Source: Trichothermofontia sichuanensis B231 (GTDB lineage Bacteria > Cyanobacteriota > Cyanobacteriia > B231). From it: a stretch of DNA of 64,000 nt. The position numbers and the translations under genes were made by a program. This document shows, in pieces, positions 18,394 to 28,035 of the stretch. Within the stretch, counting starts at the first letter, position 1; every line of letters starts with the position of its first letter. Location: contig NZ_CP110848.1 in the NCBI RefSeq assembly GCF_026240635.1, positions 808,501-872,500 of the forward strand, given 5' to 3'. Under the pieces are notes generated by a model. The model was not told where the DNA came from, did not search any database, and saw only the letters and a list, made by a program, of their open reading frames with translations.

Positions 18394-18536
18394 GGGTGCA
18401 TCTCACTTGTGCGGCCCTCACCCTAAATCCCTCTCCCAGAGCGGGAGAGGGACTTGAAAATCCAGCTCCCCTTCTCTCAAGTGGGGAGAAGGGGTTGGGG
18501 GATGAGGGCCGCATCTTGCCCAACTGAGATGCTCCC
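18394..18536 (+). mobile_element. Family B MITE-like element, copy 1
   Basis: A 143-bp element from GGGTGCATCTCA to TGAGATGCTCCC, giving 11 of 12 matching terminal inverted bases. The flanks GTCCCTTC (18386-18393) and GTCCCTTT (18537-18544) look like an 8-bp target duplication with one later change. It is nearly identical, inverted, to 28036-28178. It has no coding capacity, so it would need a transposase in trans. Confidence 0.8.
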
Positions 18537-18544
18537 GTCCCTTT

Positions 18545-18647
18545 AGGAGTGAGGATAGAGCAGTGAGCAGCGAGGGCAACTGAGTGACTATCTCTTTTCT
18601 CTCTCCTCTCTCCTCGTGAAAGGGGAAAACGTTTGTCGGTCAACCAG
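18545..18647 (+). repeat. Family C repeat, copy 1
   Basis: Starts AGGAGTGAGGATAGAG and ends near TTTGTCGGTCAACCAG. It matches copies at 31279-31388, 54805-54917 and 59263-59365 over about 105 bp. Confidence 0.7.
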
Positions 18648-18680
18648 GGGTATACCTCATGCAGCAGCCATTCTCAACAC

Positions 18681-19793
18681 TTAAGCCCAGGCTAATTGTA
18701 GGGCCACCGCATTATCAATCAACGCTAGCGTGCCCTCGTCCGTTACGGCACTAAAACGACGAATGTAGCGTTGCACCGGCAGGGGCAGGTGGGGAAACTC
18801 AAACAGGGCATCCCCATCGGCAATGTCGGCCCAGAAGTAGCGCAAATCCGGCGCGATCGCCGTCGCTTCTCCGAGCGGCAAATTCAACGGTGGTTCCGTC
18901 AGCAGGCGCACCATAAACCCCAAACTGCGATCGCCCATCCACTCCCGCGAGTGATTCTGCAAATGGACTAAGTCCGGTACCTGCGTCACCCGATGGGATT
19001 CCACCTCCAGCCAGGACTGACCGTGGCGATCGCGGTGCAACGTCAACACCCGATAGGGATGGGGATAGCTCACCAGCGACCCCGTGGTAATTTCATACAT
19101 CCCGGCCTGATGGGCAATATCCTGAACGTGCAAGTGGCCCGTAAACAGGAGTTGCACCCCTGCCGATCGCAGTAATCGCAGCAAGACAGGGGCATTCTCC
19201 AGCATGTACCGCCGCCCCATCCCATGCCACGACTGACCCGGAATATGTTCCAACACATTATGGTGAATCATAACCAGGACCAACTCATCCGGGTCCAACG
19301 TCGCCAGCACCGCCGCTAACCACCGTAATTGGGCCTCGTCCATCCGTCCCACCTGGTTCCCCTCCCCATCAAACTGGTTCGAGTTAAGGGCAATCAGCCG
19401 CACCCCCGGTACCAATTCACAGGTGTAGTAAAGCTGTTCTGGATTGGCATAGCCACAGTGGCGATAGTAGTAGGGAAAATCGGACAGCCCGATCGCCGTC
19501 GCCGTTGCATGGGGCGAAATCACGTCATGATTACCGGGAATCACATAGGCGGGGAAGGGTAACCGCGCGAGGCGATCGGCCAGCCAGCGATGATTATCCG
19601 GTTCCCCATGCTGCGTTAAATCCCCCGGCAACAGTAAAAAATCCAGGTCCAACGCGCTCAAGTGATCCAGAATTCCCTCCAGCGCCGGAATGCTCACCTC
19701 CACCAGATGAAACCGACCGGGGTGGTCCCAAATTGTATGGGGAAGGGCAATGTGGGGATCACTCACGATCGCAAAGCGGAACACCACAGCCAT
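18681..19793 (-). CDS. Calcineurin-like metallophosphoesterase (CpdA-like)
   Basis: A 370-residue protein with all dimetal-site motifs of the calcineurin-like fold in order: SDPHI near residue 10, LLPGDLT, PGNHD, VMIHHN and FTGHLH. The layout matches class III cyclic-nucleotide phosphodiesterases such as CpdA, and an adenylate cyclase is encoded at 43.9-45.5 kb. The substrate is nonetheless undetermined, because the superfamily also covers nucleotidases and other phosphoesterases. The C-terminal ~100 residues after the catalytic core are specific to a cyanobacterial subgroup. It is divergent from trmB. No signal peptide is visible. Confidence 0.85.
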   Translation of the reverse strand: MAVVFRFAIVSDPHIALPHTIWDHPGRFHLVEVSIPALEGILDHLSALDLDFLLLPGDLTQHGEPDNHRWLADRLARLPFPAYVIPGNHDVISPHATATAIGLSDFPYYYRHCGYANPEQLYYTCELVPGVRLIALNSNQFDGEGNQVGRMDEAQLRWLAAVLATLDPDELVLVMIHHNVLEHIPGQSWHGMGRRYMLENAPVLLRLLRSAGVQLLFTGHLHVQDIAHQAGMYEITTGSLVSYPHPYRVLTLHRDRHGQSWLEVESHRVTQVPDLVHLQNHSREWMGDRSLGFMVRLLTEPPLNLPLGEATAIAPDLRYFWADIADGDALFEFPHLPLPVQRYIRRFSAVTDEGTLALIDNAVALQLAWA

Positions 19794-19931
19794 AGGTCTT
19801 AAAATCAGGTCTTAAAATTGGGATCAACAGCAATGGGGAAAAATCAACGCATTCGCAGGCCATCCCCATACACTCACCATACCCTTGATGATCCTAAAGT
19901 TGTTTTTTTGTCGTTATCTCCCATTCTGCCC

Positions 19932-20591
19932 GTGGCTGCCGTTCGTGTTCGTCAACATGTCAATCCCCTCAGTCAACGTTACCAACAACCCCTGGCGCTA
20001 CCTGATTGGTCAACCGTCTTCGCTGACCCTACTCGTCCTCTTTGGTTAGATATTGGCTGTGGGCGCGGCTATTTTGTCGAACAGATGGCACAACTAGAGC
20101 GCGATGCTCCGACAGCGACACGCTGCGGTAACTTCCTGGGGGTTGAGATTCGGGAACCCCTGGTAGAGCAGGCCAACCACCGGCGCGATGCCCTTCACCT
20201 GACTAACCTGCACTATCTCTTCTACAACGCTAACGTGGGCCTCCGTGCCCTGCTGGACTCCCTCCCCCTAGGGACCCTGCAAACCGTTTCCATCCAATTC
20301 CCCGATCCCTGGTTCAAAAAACGCCACCAGAAACGACGCGTCGTTCAACCTGAACTGGTGGCCGATCTCGCCGCAACCTTACCCCCAGGCGGCGAAGTGT
20401 TTCTACAATCGGATATAGAGGCCGTTGCCCAGGAAATGTACGATCGCTTCTTGGCACATCCTGCCTTTGTACGCCAAGGCCCCCTCTGGCTGCCCGACAA
20501 TCCTCTGCCCGTGATGACAGAACGGGAGCGATCGACCCTCGCACGGGGAGCACCCGTCTATCGCGTACTCTTAAAACGCCAACCTGACTAG
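19932..20591 (+). CDS. trmB: tRNA (guanine-N7-)-methyltransferase
   Basis: An SAM-dependent enzyme that forms m7G46 in the variable loop of tRNAs. The SAM motif [13 protein letters not shown] lies about 45 residues in, and the TrmB signature [17 protein letters not shown] and the C-terminal TERE segment are present. I place the start at GTG 19932 ([17 protein letters not shown]), where family members usually begin. An ATG at 19833 would add 33 residues with no recognisable similarity. Neither start has a strong ribosome-binding site, so the start is uncertain. The usual length is about 215-220 residues, which fits the GTG. Confidence 0.93.
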   Translation: MAAVRVRQHVNPLSQRYQQPLALPDWSTVFADPTRPLWLDIGCGRGYFVEQMAQLERDAPTATRCGNFLGVEIREPLVEQANHRRDALHLTNLHYLFYNANVGLRALLDSLPLGTLQTVSIQFPDPWFKKRHQKRRVVQPELVADLAATLPPGGEVFLQSDIEAVAQEMYDRFLAHPAFVRQGPLWLPDNPLPVMTERERSTLARGAPVYRVLLKRQPD

Positions 20592-20666
20592 CCCTGCCGA
20601 ACAGAGCCTGTCACAATAGGCCATCCCCCGGCTCACAACTCATACGGAAGTTATGTAGAAGTCATA

Positions 20667-20772
20667 TATAGTCATTGCAATTTAGGCTGAAACAACACCC
20701 TCATCCCCAGCCCCTCTCCCAGAGGGGGAGAGGGGAGTGAAAACTGTATCGTTCTTATTTGGATTGACCATA
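20667..20772 (+). mobile_element. Family A MITE-like element, copy 1
   Basis: A 106-bp element from TATAGTCATTGCAATTTAG to GGATTGACCATA. The revcomp of the right end, TATGGTCAATCCAAATAAG, is an imperfect terminal inverted repeat of the left. Inside is a CCCCTCTCCCAGAGGGGGAGAGGGG palindrome. A 14-bp direct repeat, TAGAAGTCATATAT, brackets it (20656-20669 and 20771-20784). The right copy runs into the start codon of the next gene. Confidence 0.75.
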
Positions 20773-20782
20773 GAAGTCATAT

Positions 20783-21253
20783 ATGCAAGTCGAGTTTCGC
20801 GAATTTAACCCCTTTGATGTCTGGTTGTGGCTGGAACTGGAGCAGCCCCCCCAGGAAATGGAAAAGCAATACCTCGAAACCCTGTTTGATTCCTGGTTCT
20901 TCCTCGGCAAACTGGGCGGCTTCAACGCCGAAAACCTTCAGGTTCAGGAAACCGGCCTAGAGCTAAGCTACCTCACCTACGACCTAGAGCAGTCGCAGGG
21001 AAGCTTTATGGCCCTGATGCACAACGCCAGTGACCTGGAATATCAGGATAACTGGGCACGCGCCTGGTTTGATCTGGGCACCAGTGACGCGATCGCCCTT
21101 GATGTCCTGATTAATGCCCTCCAGCAACTCAGCGCCGAATATGTCCCGATCGTGCGCCTGATCGTCGGCGGGGAGAACGAAGACTGGCCCATCCCCGATC
21201 GTGAGGAAGATGATTTCGATGCGGACAGCCGCGCTCAAGGGCTGTATAACTGA
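20783..21253 (+). CDS. DUF3531 family protein
   Basis: A 156-residue conserved cyanobacterial/plastid-lineage protein that begins MQVEFREFNPFDVWLWLELE and matches the DUF3531 pattern through the NLQVQETGLELSYLTYDLEQ segment. No catalytic motif or membrane segment is visible, and the C-terminus is acidic. The function is not known. The ATG lies directly at the right edge of a family A repeat, so the native upstream region, including any ribosome-binding site, has been displaced or rebuilt by repeat sequence. The gene is otherwise intact. Confidence 0.85.
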   Translation: MQVEFREFNPFDVWLWLELEQPPQEMEKQYLETLFDSWFFLGKLGGFNAENLQVQETGLELSYLTYDLEQSQGSFMALMHNASDLEYQDNWARAWFDLGTSDAIALDVLINALQQLSAEYVPIVRLIVGGENEDWPIPDREEDDFDADSRAQGLYN

Positions 21254-21283
21254 AACAGAACTGAAACAGGCGCAAGCGATGTC

Positions 21284-21844
<561 letters not shown>

Positions 21845-21907
21845 TTAGGGTGGTAAACGTTTCGGATGTCAGTATCTAGATAGTATATCCTCCCTCCCCT
21901 TTTCCCA

Positions 21908-22630
21908 ATGACGGCTCCCGGTCTAAAAGCATCCACCCTGGAACTCCTCAAGCGCTTCAACCGAGCGTTTCCCCAGTTTTATGAGCAATTCGTGAGCAGT
22001 GAGATCCAGCTTCAGAACCTGCGATTGGCCTATCAACTCTATAAAACCCGGCAGGCCGTGATTGAACTGAAGCCGGAGGGCAGTAAAAGTGCGCTCCAGT
22101 TTGCCTACCGCAACCAGTCCTTTCTGCTCAGCGATATTTTTGGGGTGCTGGCGGCCTATGGCCTCACGGTCCATAGTCTAAGCCTTTACGGCCAGATCTA
22201 TCCCCCCATGCTCGTCTTCGTCAAGCTGGTGGTCTCCCGTGGGGGTAAGGCCCTGACGGAGAAAACGTCGGAAAATGTTTGTCGGGCGATCCGGGAAGCC
22301 CTGGCCGGCCACTTCGAGGTGGAGGAAATGCTGGCGGTGGAGTTTAACCTGGATGCGGGGCTGGAGCAGGTGGAAACTGAGTTTTATGTGGACCCCGTGT
22401 TCCATCTCCCGGCATTACTGATCGAAGCCGATAACCAGCCAGGCTTGTTCTATAAGGTCATGTACGCCATCTGGCAGGAGGATTTATTGGTGGTGAATGC
22501 GAACCTACTGGTTTGGCGCGGGCGCACGCGGCTCATCCTGTATTTATTGGGTCCCAATGAAAGCCTGATCCCGGAATATTTGGGCCAAAAGATTGCGGAG
22601 GGGGTCCGCCAGCGGTTAATGGGACGTTAG
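21908..22630 (+). CDS. ACT-domain regulatory protein
   Basis: A 240-residue cyanobacterial protein with two ACT-like beta-alpha-beta modules. The first spans about residues 75-130 (FLLSDIFGVLAAYGLTVHSLSLYG). The second spans about 170-225 (ALLIEADNQPGLFYKVMYAIWQEDLLVVNANL), with the DNQPGLFYKV ligand-loop signature seen in GlnD-type ACT domains. There is no catalytic domain, so an amino-acid or nitrogen-sensing regulatory role is likely but unproven. The next gene starts 8 bp downstream, giving a probable two-gene operon with the alpha/beta hydrolase. Confidence 0.75.
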   Translation: MTAPGLKASTLELLKRFNRAFPQFYEQFVSSEIQLQNLRLAYQLYKTRQAVIELKPEGSKSALQFAYRNQSFLLSDIFGVLAAYGLTVHSLSLYGQIYPPMLVFVKLVVSRGGKALTEKTSENVCRAIREALAGHFEVEEMLAVEFNLDAGLEQVETEFYVDPVFHLPALLIEADNQPGLFYKVMYAIWQEDLLVVNANLLVWRGRTRLILYLLGPNESLIPEYLGQKIAEGVRQRLMGR

Positions 22631-22638
22631 GGTATAGG

Positions 22639-23553
22639 ATGAAAATTATGGATATTACGCTGATCAATGGCATTCCCTGTGCATACGAGTTAACCGAAGC
22701 CCCAGCCCAGTCCCCTACCCTGGTGTTTGTGCATGGTTGGCTGTTGAGCCGCCACTACTGGCAACCGCTGGTAGCCCGCTTAGCAGCGACCTATTCGTGT
22801 TTAACCTATGACCTGCGGGGATTTGGGGACTCCCAGTTGGCTCATGCGGCACCCGGAATGCGGCGATCGTACCCCACCCGTGCGATGGGTCCAGACTCCC
22901 CCTACTCACTCCAAGCCTATGCTCAGGATTTGGCCGATTTGCTGCAAACCCTGAATTTATCGAATGTTTGGCTCGTGGGCCATTCCCTGGGAGGGAGCAT
23001 TGCCCTGTGGACTGCGCAACAGCAGCCAGCCGCGATCGCCGGGGTCATCTGCCTCAATGCGGGGGGTGGGATTTATCTCAAAGAAGATTTTGAACGCTTT
23101 CGCTCGGCGGGGACCCAGTTGGTCAAATATCGTCCCCGGTGGCTGGGGCAGGTGCCCTTTTTGGACACGCTCTTTGCCCGCCTCAATGTGGCCCGTCCAC
23201 TCGATCGGGCCTGGGGTCGCCAACGTATCCGGGATTTTGTCAACGCTTGTCCTGAAGCGGCCCTCGGCAGTCTGCTGGACTCCACCACCGAGGCTGAAGT
23301 CCATCGCCTGCCCCACCTCGTCGCCCACCTCCACCAACCCGTTTACTTTATTGCCGGCGATCAGGATGAGGTGATGCCGCCCCAATATGTCCGGCATCTG
23401 GCCAGTTTCCATCCCCTCTTTGCTGCAACTGGACAGAATGTGTTGGAGTTGTCTAACTGCGGTCATTTGGCAATGCTGGAGCAGCCTGATGCGGTCGCCG
23501 ATCAGATCAGGACGATCGTCACCACCCGTTGTCCCAGTTCCTATCCCAGTTAA
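22639..23553 (+). CDS. Alpha/beta hydrolase
   Basis: A 304-residue alpha/beta-hydrolase-fold enzyme. The oxyanion region is FVHGWLLSRHYW. The nucleophile elbow GHSLGGS lies near residue 114. The acid is in FIAGDQDEVMP and the catalytic His in NCGHLAMLE. The family resemblance is to small esterases and epoxide-hydrolase-like proteins of cyanobacteria. There is no signal peptide, so it should be cytoplasmic. The substrate cannot be inferred. It lies 8 bp after the ACT-domain gene. Confidence 0.88.
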   Translation: MKIMDITLINGIPCAYELTEAPAQSPTLVFVHGWLLSRHYWQPLVARLAATYSCLTYDLRGFGDSQLAHAAPGMRRSYPTRAMGPDSPYSLQAYAQDLADLLQTLNLSNVWLVGHSLGGSIALWTAQQQPAAIAGVICLNAGGGIYLKEDFERFRSAGTQLVKYRPRWLGQVPFLDTLFARLNVARPLDRAWGRQRIRDFVNACPEAALGSLLDSTTEAEVHRLPHLVAHLHQPVYFIAGDQDEVMPPQYVRHLASFHPLFAATGQNVLELSNCGHLAMLEQPDAVADQIRTIVTTRCPSSYPS

Positions 23554-23897
23554 CGGCTAACCTGCCGAACGCTCATTACGACGCTCATTACATTGCCTAA
23601 GCTCTATCGTTGCAATTTTACAATTCCTATCCCCAATTTCCGCATCCCTCGTCCCGATCGCCCATCTGCTACCGCCGCTTATCGTGCCTCGTAGAATTTC
23701 CTATCGGGAGTGATTCAGTTTGCCAGCCGTCGAACGCTATACTAGCGGTTGGTTTAATTAATAGTCTGTAACGATCGCTGGCCAGTACGGATGCGCTCGC
23801 AGCGCGGTAGGCGAAGGTACTTGCCCGTTGCAGTCCCACGGTGGGCGATCGCGATAGTGAGTGACCGATCCAGGCAGGACACACTGAGCAAACCGCT
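23554..23897. other. Spacer with probable ndhA promoter
   Basis: A 344-bp gap upstream of the ndh cluster. A TATACT word at 23738-23743 is a plausible -10 element, but no -35 box is well placed: TTGCCA lies only 12 bp upstream. Otherwise it holds HIP1-type CGATCG words and no recognisable gene. Confidence 0.35.
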
Positions 23898-25016
23898 ATG
23901 AACTCAGGAATCGACTTACAGGGCAGTTTTATTCAGATTTTGGAAGGGTTGGGACTGCCGCCCGGTTTGGCTAAAACCCTATGGCTTCCCTTCCCGATGC
24001 TATTGATGGTAACCGTGGCTCTGGTGGGCGTATTGGTAGCTGTCTGGCTGGAGCGTAAAATTTCCGCTGCGGCCCAGCAACGGATTGGCCCGGAGTTTAT
24101 TGGCCCCTTTGGGCTACTGGCGCCGTTGGCCGATGGCCTCAAGCTGGTATTTAAGGAAGATATCGTACCCGCTAAGGCAGATCCAGTTCTCTTTACCCTG
24201 GGGCCAGTGCTGGTGGTAGTGCCCATTTTCCTGTCGTATCTCATCGTTCCCTTTGGACAAAATCTGGTCATCACTGATTTGAGTGTAGGGGTGTTCCTGT
24301 GGGTGGCTCTGTCCAGTGTGGCCCCGATCGGTCTGCTGATGTCAGGCTATTCGTCTAACAATAAATACTCGCTACTGGGGGGCCTGCGGGCTGCCGCCCA
24401 GTCCATTAGCTACGAAATTCCCCTGGCACTGGCGGTGTTGGCGGTAGTAATGATGTCCAATAGCCTCAGCACGATCGATATTGTCAACCAGCAAGCGGGC
24501 TATGGCCTCTTGAGTTGGAATGTCTGGCGACAACCCGTTGGCTTCATCATTTTCTGGGTGGCGGCCCTGGCTGAGTGTGAACGTCTGCCCTTTGACCTGC
24601 CAGAGGCTGAGGAAGAACTGGTGGCGGGTTATCAAACTGAGTATGCCGGGATGCGTTTCGGCCTCTTCTACGTGGGGTCCTATGTCAACCTGGTGCTGTC
24701 GGCCCTGTTGGTGGCAATTCTGTACCTGGGGGGCTGGGAACTGCCCATACCCATTTCGGCGATCGCGGGTTGGATCGGGGTGAGCGAAACTGTCCCCTGG
24801 TTCCAGGTGATTGCAGCCAGCTTGGGCATTTTAATGGTCCTGTTCAAAGCCTACTTGCTGGTCTTTCTGGCTATTTTGTTACGCTGGACGGTGCCCCGCG
24901 TGCGGATTGATCAACTACTTGACCTGGGTTGGAAGTTCCTGTTACCCGTGGGTCTTGTCAATTTACTCCTCACTGCGGCACTGAAATTAGCGTTCCCTGT
25001 CGCGTTTGGGGGATAG
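23898..25016 (+). CDS. ndhA: NAD(P)H-quinone oxidoreductase subunit 1
   Basis: A 372-residue NdhA (NuoH/ND1 family), the membrane subunit that helps form the quinone chamber of NDH-1. It has about eight hydrophobic helices. The conserved blocks include [19 protein letters not shown], the cytoplasmic [20 protein letters not shown] loop and [16 protein letters not shown]. It starts the canonical cyanobacterial order ndhA-ndhI-ndhG-ndhE on one strand. NDH-1 serves respiration, cyclic electron flow and CO2 uptake at the thylakoid. It is full length with no irregularity. Confidence 0.97.
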   Translation: MNSGIDLQGSFIQILEGLGLPPGLAKTLWLPFPMLLMVTVALVGVLVAVWLERKISAAAQQRIGPEFIGPFGLLAPLADGLKLVFKEDIVPAKADPVLFTLGPVLVVVPIFLSYLIVPFGQNLVITDLSVGVFLWVALSSVAPIGLLMSGYSSNNKYSLLGGLRAAAQSISYEIPLALAVLAVVMMSNSLSTIDIVNQQAGYGLLSWNVWRQPVGFIIFWVAALAECERLPFDLPEAEEELVAGYQTEYAGMRFGLFYVGSYVNLVLSALLVAILYLGGWELPIPISAIAGWIGVSETVPWFQVIAASLGILMVLFKAYLLVFLAILLRWTVPRVRIDQLLDLGWKFLLPVGLVNLLLTAALKLAFPVAFGG

Positions 25017-25140
25017 GCGATGGGGAACAGGGAATAGGTAACAGGGAATAGGGATTTGTTGGGTTAACGCTTGTCGGTTGGGTCAAACACCGTGCGACTT
25101 AACCACTCTGGAAATCGTTAAACAGGGAGGGTTCTTACGT

Positions 25141-25755
25141 ATGATGCGTTTTTTGAAACAGGTGGGGGACTATGCGAAGGAAGCCACCCAAGCAGCCCGG
25201 TACATCGGGGAAGGGCTATCGGTCACCTTCGACCACATGCGGCGGCGTCCGATAACAGTGCAATATCCCTACGAAAAACTGATCCCCTCGGAACGCTATC
25301 GGGGACGAATTCACTTTGAGTTCGACAAGTGTATTTCCTGCGAAGTGTGTGTGCGGGTCTGCCCGATTAACCTGCCCGTGGTGGATTGGACGTTTGACAA
25401 GGAGTCGAAGAAGAAAAAGCTCAATCACTACAGTATTGACTTTGGGGTGTGTATCTTCTGCGGCAACTGTGTGGAATACTGCCCCACCAACTGCCTGTCA
25501 ATGACCGAGGACTACGAACTGGCAACCTACGATCGCCACGAACTCAACTATGACAACGTCGCTTTGGGGCGTCTTCCCTACAAGGTCACTAATGATCCAA
25601 TGGTGAGGCCGTTACGTGAGTTGGGCTACTTACCCAAGGGGGTTCTCTCTCCCCATGATTTACCCCCTGGTTCGCGGCGGGCGGGTAAAATGCCAGCGGA
25701 AATTGTGGCCGAAGAGCAGACGAAGGCAGCAGCCACTCAGGCACCCGAAACCTAG
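25141..25755 (+). CDS. ndhI: NAD(P)H-quinone oxidoreductase subunit I
   Basis: A 204-residue ferredoxin-like NDH-1 subunit with two [4Fe-4S] motifs, [16 protein letters not shown] and [15 protein letters not shown]. It passes electrons through the hydrophilic arm toward the quinone site. The start is ATG 25141 (or 25144), preceded by GGGAGG, and matches the usual [15 protein letters not shown] opening. An upstream in-frame start at 25078 lies in sequence without similarity. The 124-bp gap after ndhA holds a short purine-rich direct repeat (GGGAATAGG). It is followed by ndhG. Confidence 0.97.
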   Translation: MMRFLKQVGDYAKEATQAARYIGEGLSVTFDHMRRRPITVQYPYEKLIPSERYRGRIHFEFDKCISCEVCVRVCPINLPVVDWTFDKESKKKKLNHYSIDFGVCIFCGNCVEYCPTNCLSMTEDYELATYDRHELNYDNVALGRLPYKVTNDPMVRPLRELGYLPKGVLSPHDLPPGSRRAGKMPAEIVAEEQTKAAATQAPET

Positions 25756-25855
25756 GCAGGCGTTGGCGCAGCCCAGGGGCTGGGGCCTGGACACTGAAGG
25801 TGTTAGAATCCCAATCGCACCTGCCGATCGCAGGGCTAAAAAATGAGGAGCGAGC

Positions 25856-26500
25856 ATGAATTTAGCTGAAGGCGTTCAATTAGTTTCGTTGGCCATTCTT
25901 TCTCTGATCGTGATCGGCGGGGGACTGGGGGTGGTCCTACTGGCGAATATCGTCTATTCGGCCTTCCTGCTGGGAGGCGTGTTTATCGGTATTTCGGGGT
26001 TGTACATTCTGCTGAATGCTGGTTTTGTCGCGGCGGCCCAGGTTTTGATTTATGTGGGTGCGGTCAATGTGTTGATCCTGTTTGGGATCATGTTGGTGAA
26101 TCGCCGACGCACCTTTGCCGACTCCCCCCGCCTCTGGACCCGGCGTATCCTGACCGGGGCTGTCTGCCTTGGCCTCTTTGCCCTGTTAGCAACGGTGGCT
26201 TTAACGACTCCCTGGCAGATCTCGACAGCGGCGATCGCCGAGCCTTCCCAAGGAGGAATTGCGGGTGACAACGCCACGGTGTTGATTGGCCAGCACTTCT
26301 TTACCGACTTCCTCTTGCCCTTTGAACTGGCCTCACTGCTACTGCTGATTGCGATGGTGGGGGCGATCATCCTGGCCCGTCGGGAATACCTACCCGATGA
26401 GCCACCAGAGCAACTGGCCACTGAACTCACCCTGGCCGAGCGTCCCCGCGAACCGGTTCTAGCTGGTCAGCAAGGACAACTCCCGGCTGGAGGCAATTAA
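25856..26500 (+). CDS. ndhG: NAD(P)H-quinone oxidoreductase subunit 6
   Basis: A 214-residue NdhG (NuoJ/ND6 family) with five hydrophobic helices. The conserved stretch around NAGFVAAAQVLIYVGAVNVLILFGIMLVN matches the NuoJ pi-bulge helix region. The hydrophilic C-terminal tail is variable in this family. It has a GAGGAG ribosome-binding site just upstream of the ATG. Third gene of the ndhA-I-G-E cluster. Confidence 0.95.
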   Translation: MNLAEGVQLVSLAILSLIVIGGGLGVVLLANIVYSAFLLGGVFIGISGLYILLNAGFVAAAQVLIYVGAVNVLILFGIMLVNRRRTFADSPRLWTRRILTGAVCLGLFALLATVALTTPWQISTAAIAEPSQGGIAGDNATVLIGQHFFTDFLLPFELASLLLLIAMVGAIILARREYLPDEPPEQLATELTLAERPREPVLAGQQGQLPAGGN

Positions 26501-26501
26501 A

Positions 26502-26541
26502 GTTTGGGGTTTGGGGTTTGGGGTTTGGGGTTTGAGGTTTG
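26502..26541 (+). repeat. TTTGGGG heptamer tandem repeat
   Basis: Directly after the ndhG stop, TTTGGGG is repeated four times, then degenerates to TTTGAGG and TTTGAAT. It is a short slippage-prone tract inside the ndh transcription unit. Confidence 0.85.
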
Positions 26542-26671
26542 AATTTTGATGATTAATTGGGTATCCCCTGTAGGGGCGAGTTGGCGCCAACACTTGCCTT
26601 GTAACTGATAATTTTGGTAAACCCCTCATTCAAAATGTTGAGTTTTGCAGTTTGAATTAATTGAGATTTCT

Positions 26672-26977
26672 ATGCAATTGCAGTATTTTCTACTGATCGC
26701 TGCCGCGCTGTTCGGCATTGGCATCTATGGGTTGGTCAATAGCCGGAATGCCATTCGGGTGCTGATGTCGATCGAACTGATGCTGAATGCCGTTAACCTG
26801 AATTTGGTGGCCTTCTCCAATTACCTCGATCCCCAGGAAATTAAGGGGCAGGTGTTTGGGGTGTTTGTGATTACGGTGGCGGCGGCGGAAGCAGCGGTAG
26901 GGTTGGCGATCGTTCTGGCCATTTACCGCAACCGTGATACGGTCGATATGGAGCAGTTCAATCTCCTGAAGTGGTAG
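26672..26977 (+). CDS. ndhE: NAD(P)H-quinone oxidoreductase subunit 4L
   Basis: A 101-residue NdhE (NuoK/ND4L family) with three transmembrane helices and the conserved membrane Glu residues in [14 protein letters not shown] and [13 protein letters not shown] use the ATG at 26672 ([10 protein letters not shown]), which gives the standard length, instead of a TTG at 26645. Last ndh gene of the cluster. The NAD kinase gene starts 5 bp after its stop. Confidence 0.96.
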   Translation: MQLQYFLLIAAALFGIGIYGLVNSRNAIRVLMSIELMLNAVNLNLVAFSNYLDPQEIKGQVFGVFVITVAAAEAAVGLAIVLAIYRNRDTVDMEQFNLLKW

Positions 26978-26981
26978 ATGG

Positions 26982-27923
26982 GTGCAACTGAAGCAAGTCA
27001 TTATTGCTCATAAGGCGGGGGAAGCGAGTAGCCAGCAGTTGGCCGAACGCTATGCGCGGCTGTTGGAGTCCCGTGACTGCCATGTGCTGATGGGTCCTAG
27101 TGGCCCGAAGGATAATCCTTATCCAGTGTTTCTGGCATCGGTGCCCCAAACCATCGATCTGGCCTTAGTCTTTGGTGGCGATGGTACCGCTTTAGCGGCT
27201 GCTCGTCACTTGGCGCCAGCAGGTATTCCGATCCTGGCCGCCAATGCAGGGGGGCATTTGGGTTTTTTGACGGAATCACTGGAGCAGGTACAGGATATAG
27301 AACTGGTTCTGGAGCGGCTAACCTACGATCGCTTTGCGGTTCAGCAGCGCATGATGCTCCAAGCGGTCTTAGGGGAAGGGAACGTGTCCCATCCCCGTCC
27401 CCATCTCTATCCCCAGCCAACTCCAGGGGCACCGTTTCTGGCCCTGAATGAGATGTGCGTTAAACCGGCTTCGGCGGATCGAATGCTCACGTCGATTCTG
27501 GAGATGGAAATCGATCGCGAGGTGGTGGATCAGTACCAGGGGGACGGCTTAATCGTGGCCACACCCACCGGTTCGACCTGCTACACCGTAGCAGCGGGCG
27601 GGCCGATTTTGCATCCAGGGATGACGGCGATCGTCGTAACGCCGATTTGTCCCCTGAGTCTTTCCAGCCGCCCGATCGTCCTACCTCCAGGTTCCACTGT
27701 CAGTATCTGGCCGCTCCATGATCCGGATCTCAGTACCAAACTCTGGACCGATGGGGTGTTAGCCACTTCTATTTGGCCGGGACAACGGGTGGATATTCAG
27801 GTAGCCGACTGTCAGGCCCAATTCATTATTCTGCGCGAGAATTATTCCTATTACCAAACCCTGCGGGAAAAGCTCCAGTGGGCAGGTGCACGGATTCGCT
27901 ATAACAACTTGCATCGCCCATAG
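26982..27923 (+). CDS. nadK: NAD kinase
   Basis: A 313-residue ATP-NAD kinase that makes NADP from NAD. It carries the GGDGT motif (LALVFGGDGTALAAAR), the NAGGHLGFL segment, the NE motif in FLALNEMCVKP and the GSTCYTVAAGGPILHP loop. It starts with GTG 26982, five bases after the ndhE stop, so it is probably read through from the ndh operon. That is a sensible link, because NDH-1 and NADPH supply are tied. Many cyanobacteria have two NAD kinases. This one is of the shorter, ~305-residue type. Confidence 0.95.
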   Translation: MQLKQVIIAHKAGEASSQQLAERYARLLESRDCHVLMGPSGPKDNPYPVFLASVPQTIDLALVFGGDGTALAAARHLAPAGIPILAANAGGHLGFLTESLEQVQDIELVLERLTYDRFAVQQRMMLQAVLGEGNVSHPRPHLYPQPTPGAPFLALNEMCVKPASADRMLTSILEMEIDREVVDQYQGDGLIVATPTGSTCYTVAAGGPILHPGMTAIVVTPICPLSLSSRPIVLPPGSTVSIWPLHDPDLSTKLWTDGVLATSIWPGQRVDIQVADCQAQFIILRENYSYYQTLREKLQWAGARIRYNNLHRP

Positions 27924-27966
27924 GTTAAGGTTTCACCATAATCTTGACGCTACCTTTACACTACAA

Positions 27967-28035
27967 GCTGACCAATCTTTGCCCCTGATGTCAGGGGAGA
28001 GAAGCGAGGCAAGAGAACGGAGCTAGTCGCTCAGT
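27967..28035 (-). repeat. Family C/D composite, interrupted half (distal)
   Basis: On the minus strand this reads ACTGAGCGACTAGCTCCGTTCTC and on to AGGGGCAAAGATTGGTCAGC, the second half of a family C element. The other half lies at 28179-28220, on the far side of a family B insertion. Confidence 0.6.

Noticed and set aside
18230-18643. 137-codon minus-strand ORF
   Set aside because: It consists of family B, C and D repeat DNA; no protein family, and it overlaps the adhesin 5' region.
19818-19931. Longer TrmB start at TTG 19818 or ATG 19833
   Set aside because: The extra 33-38 residues show no similarity to TrmB, and family length fits the GTG at 19932.
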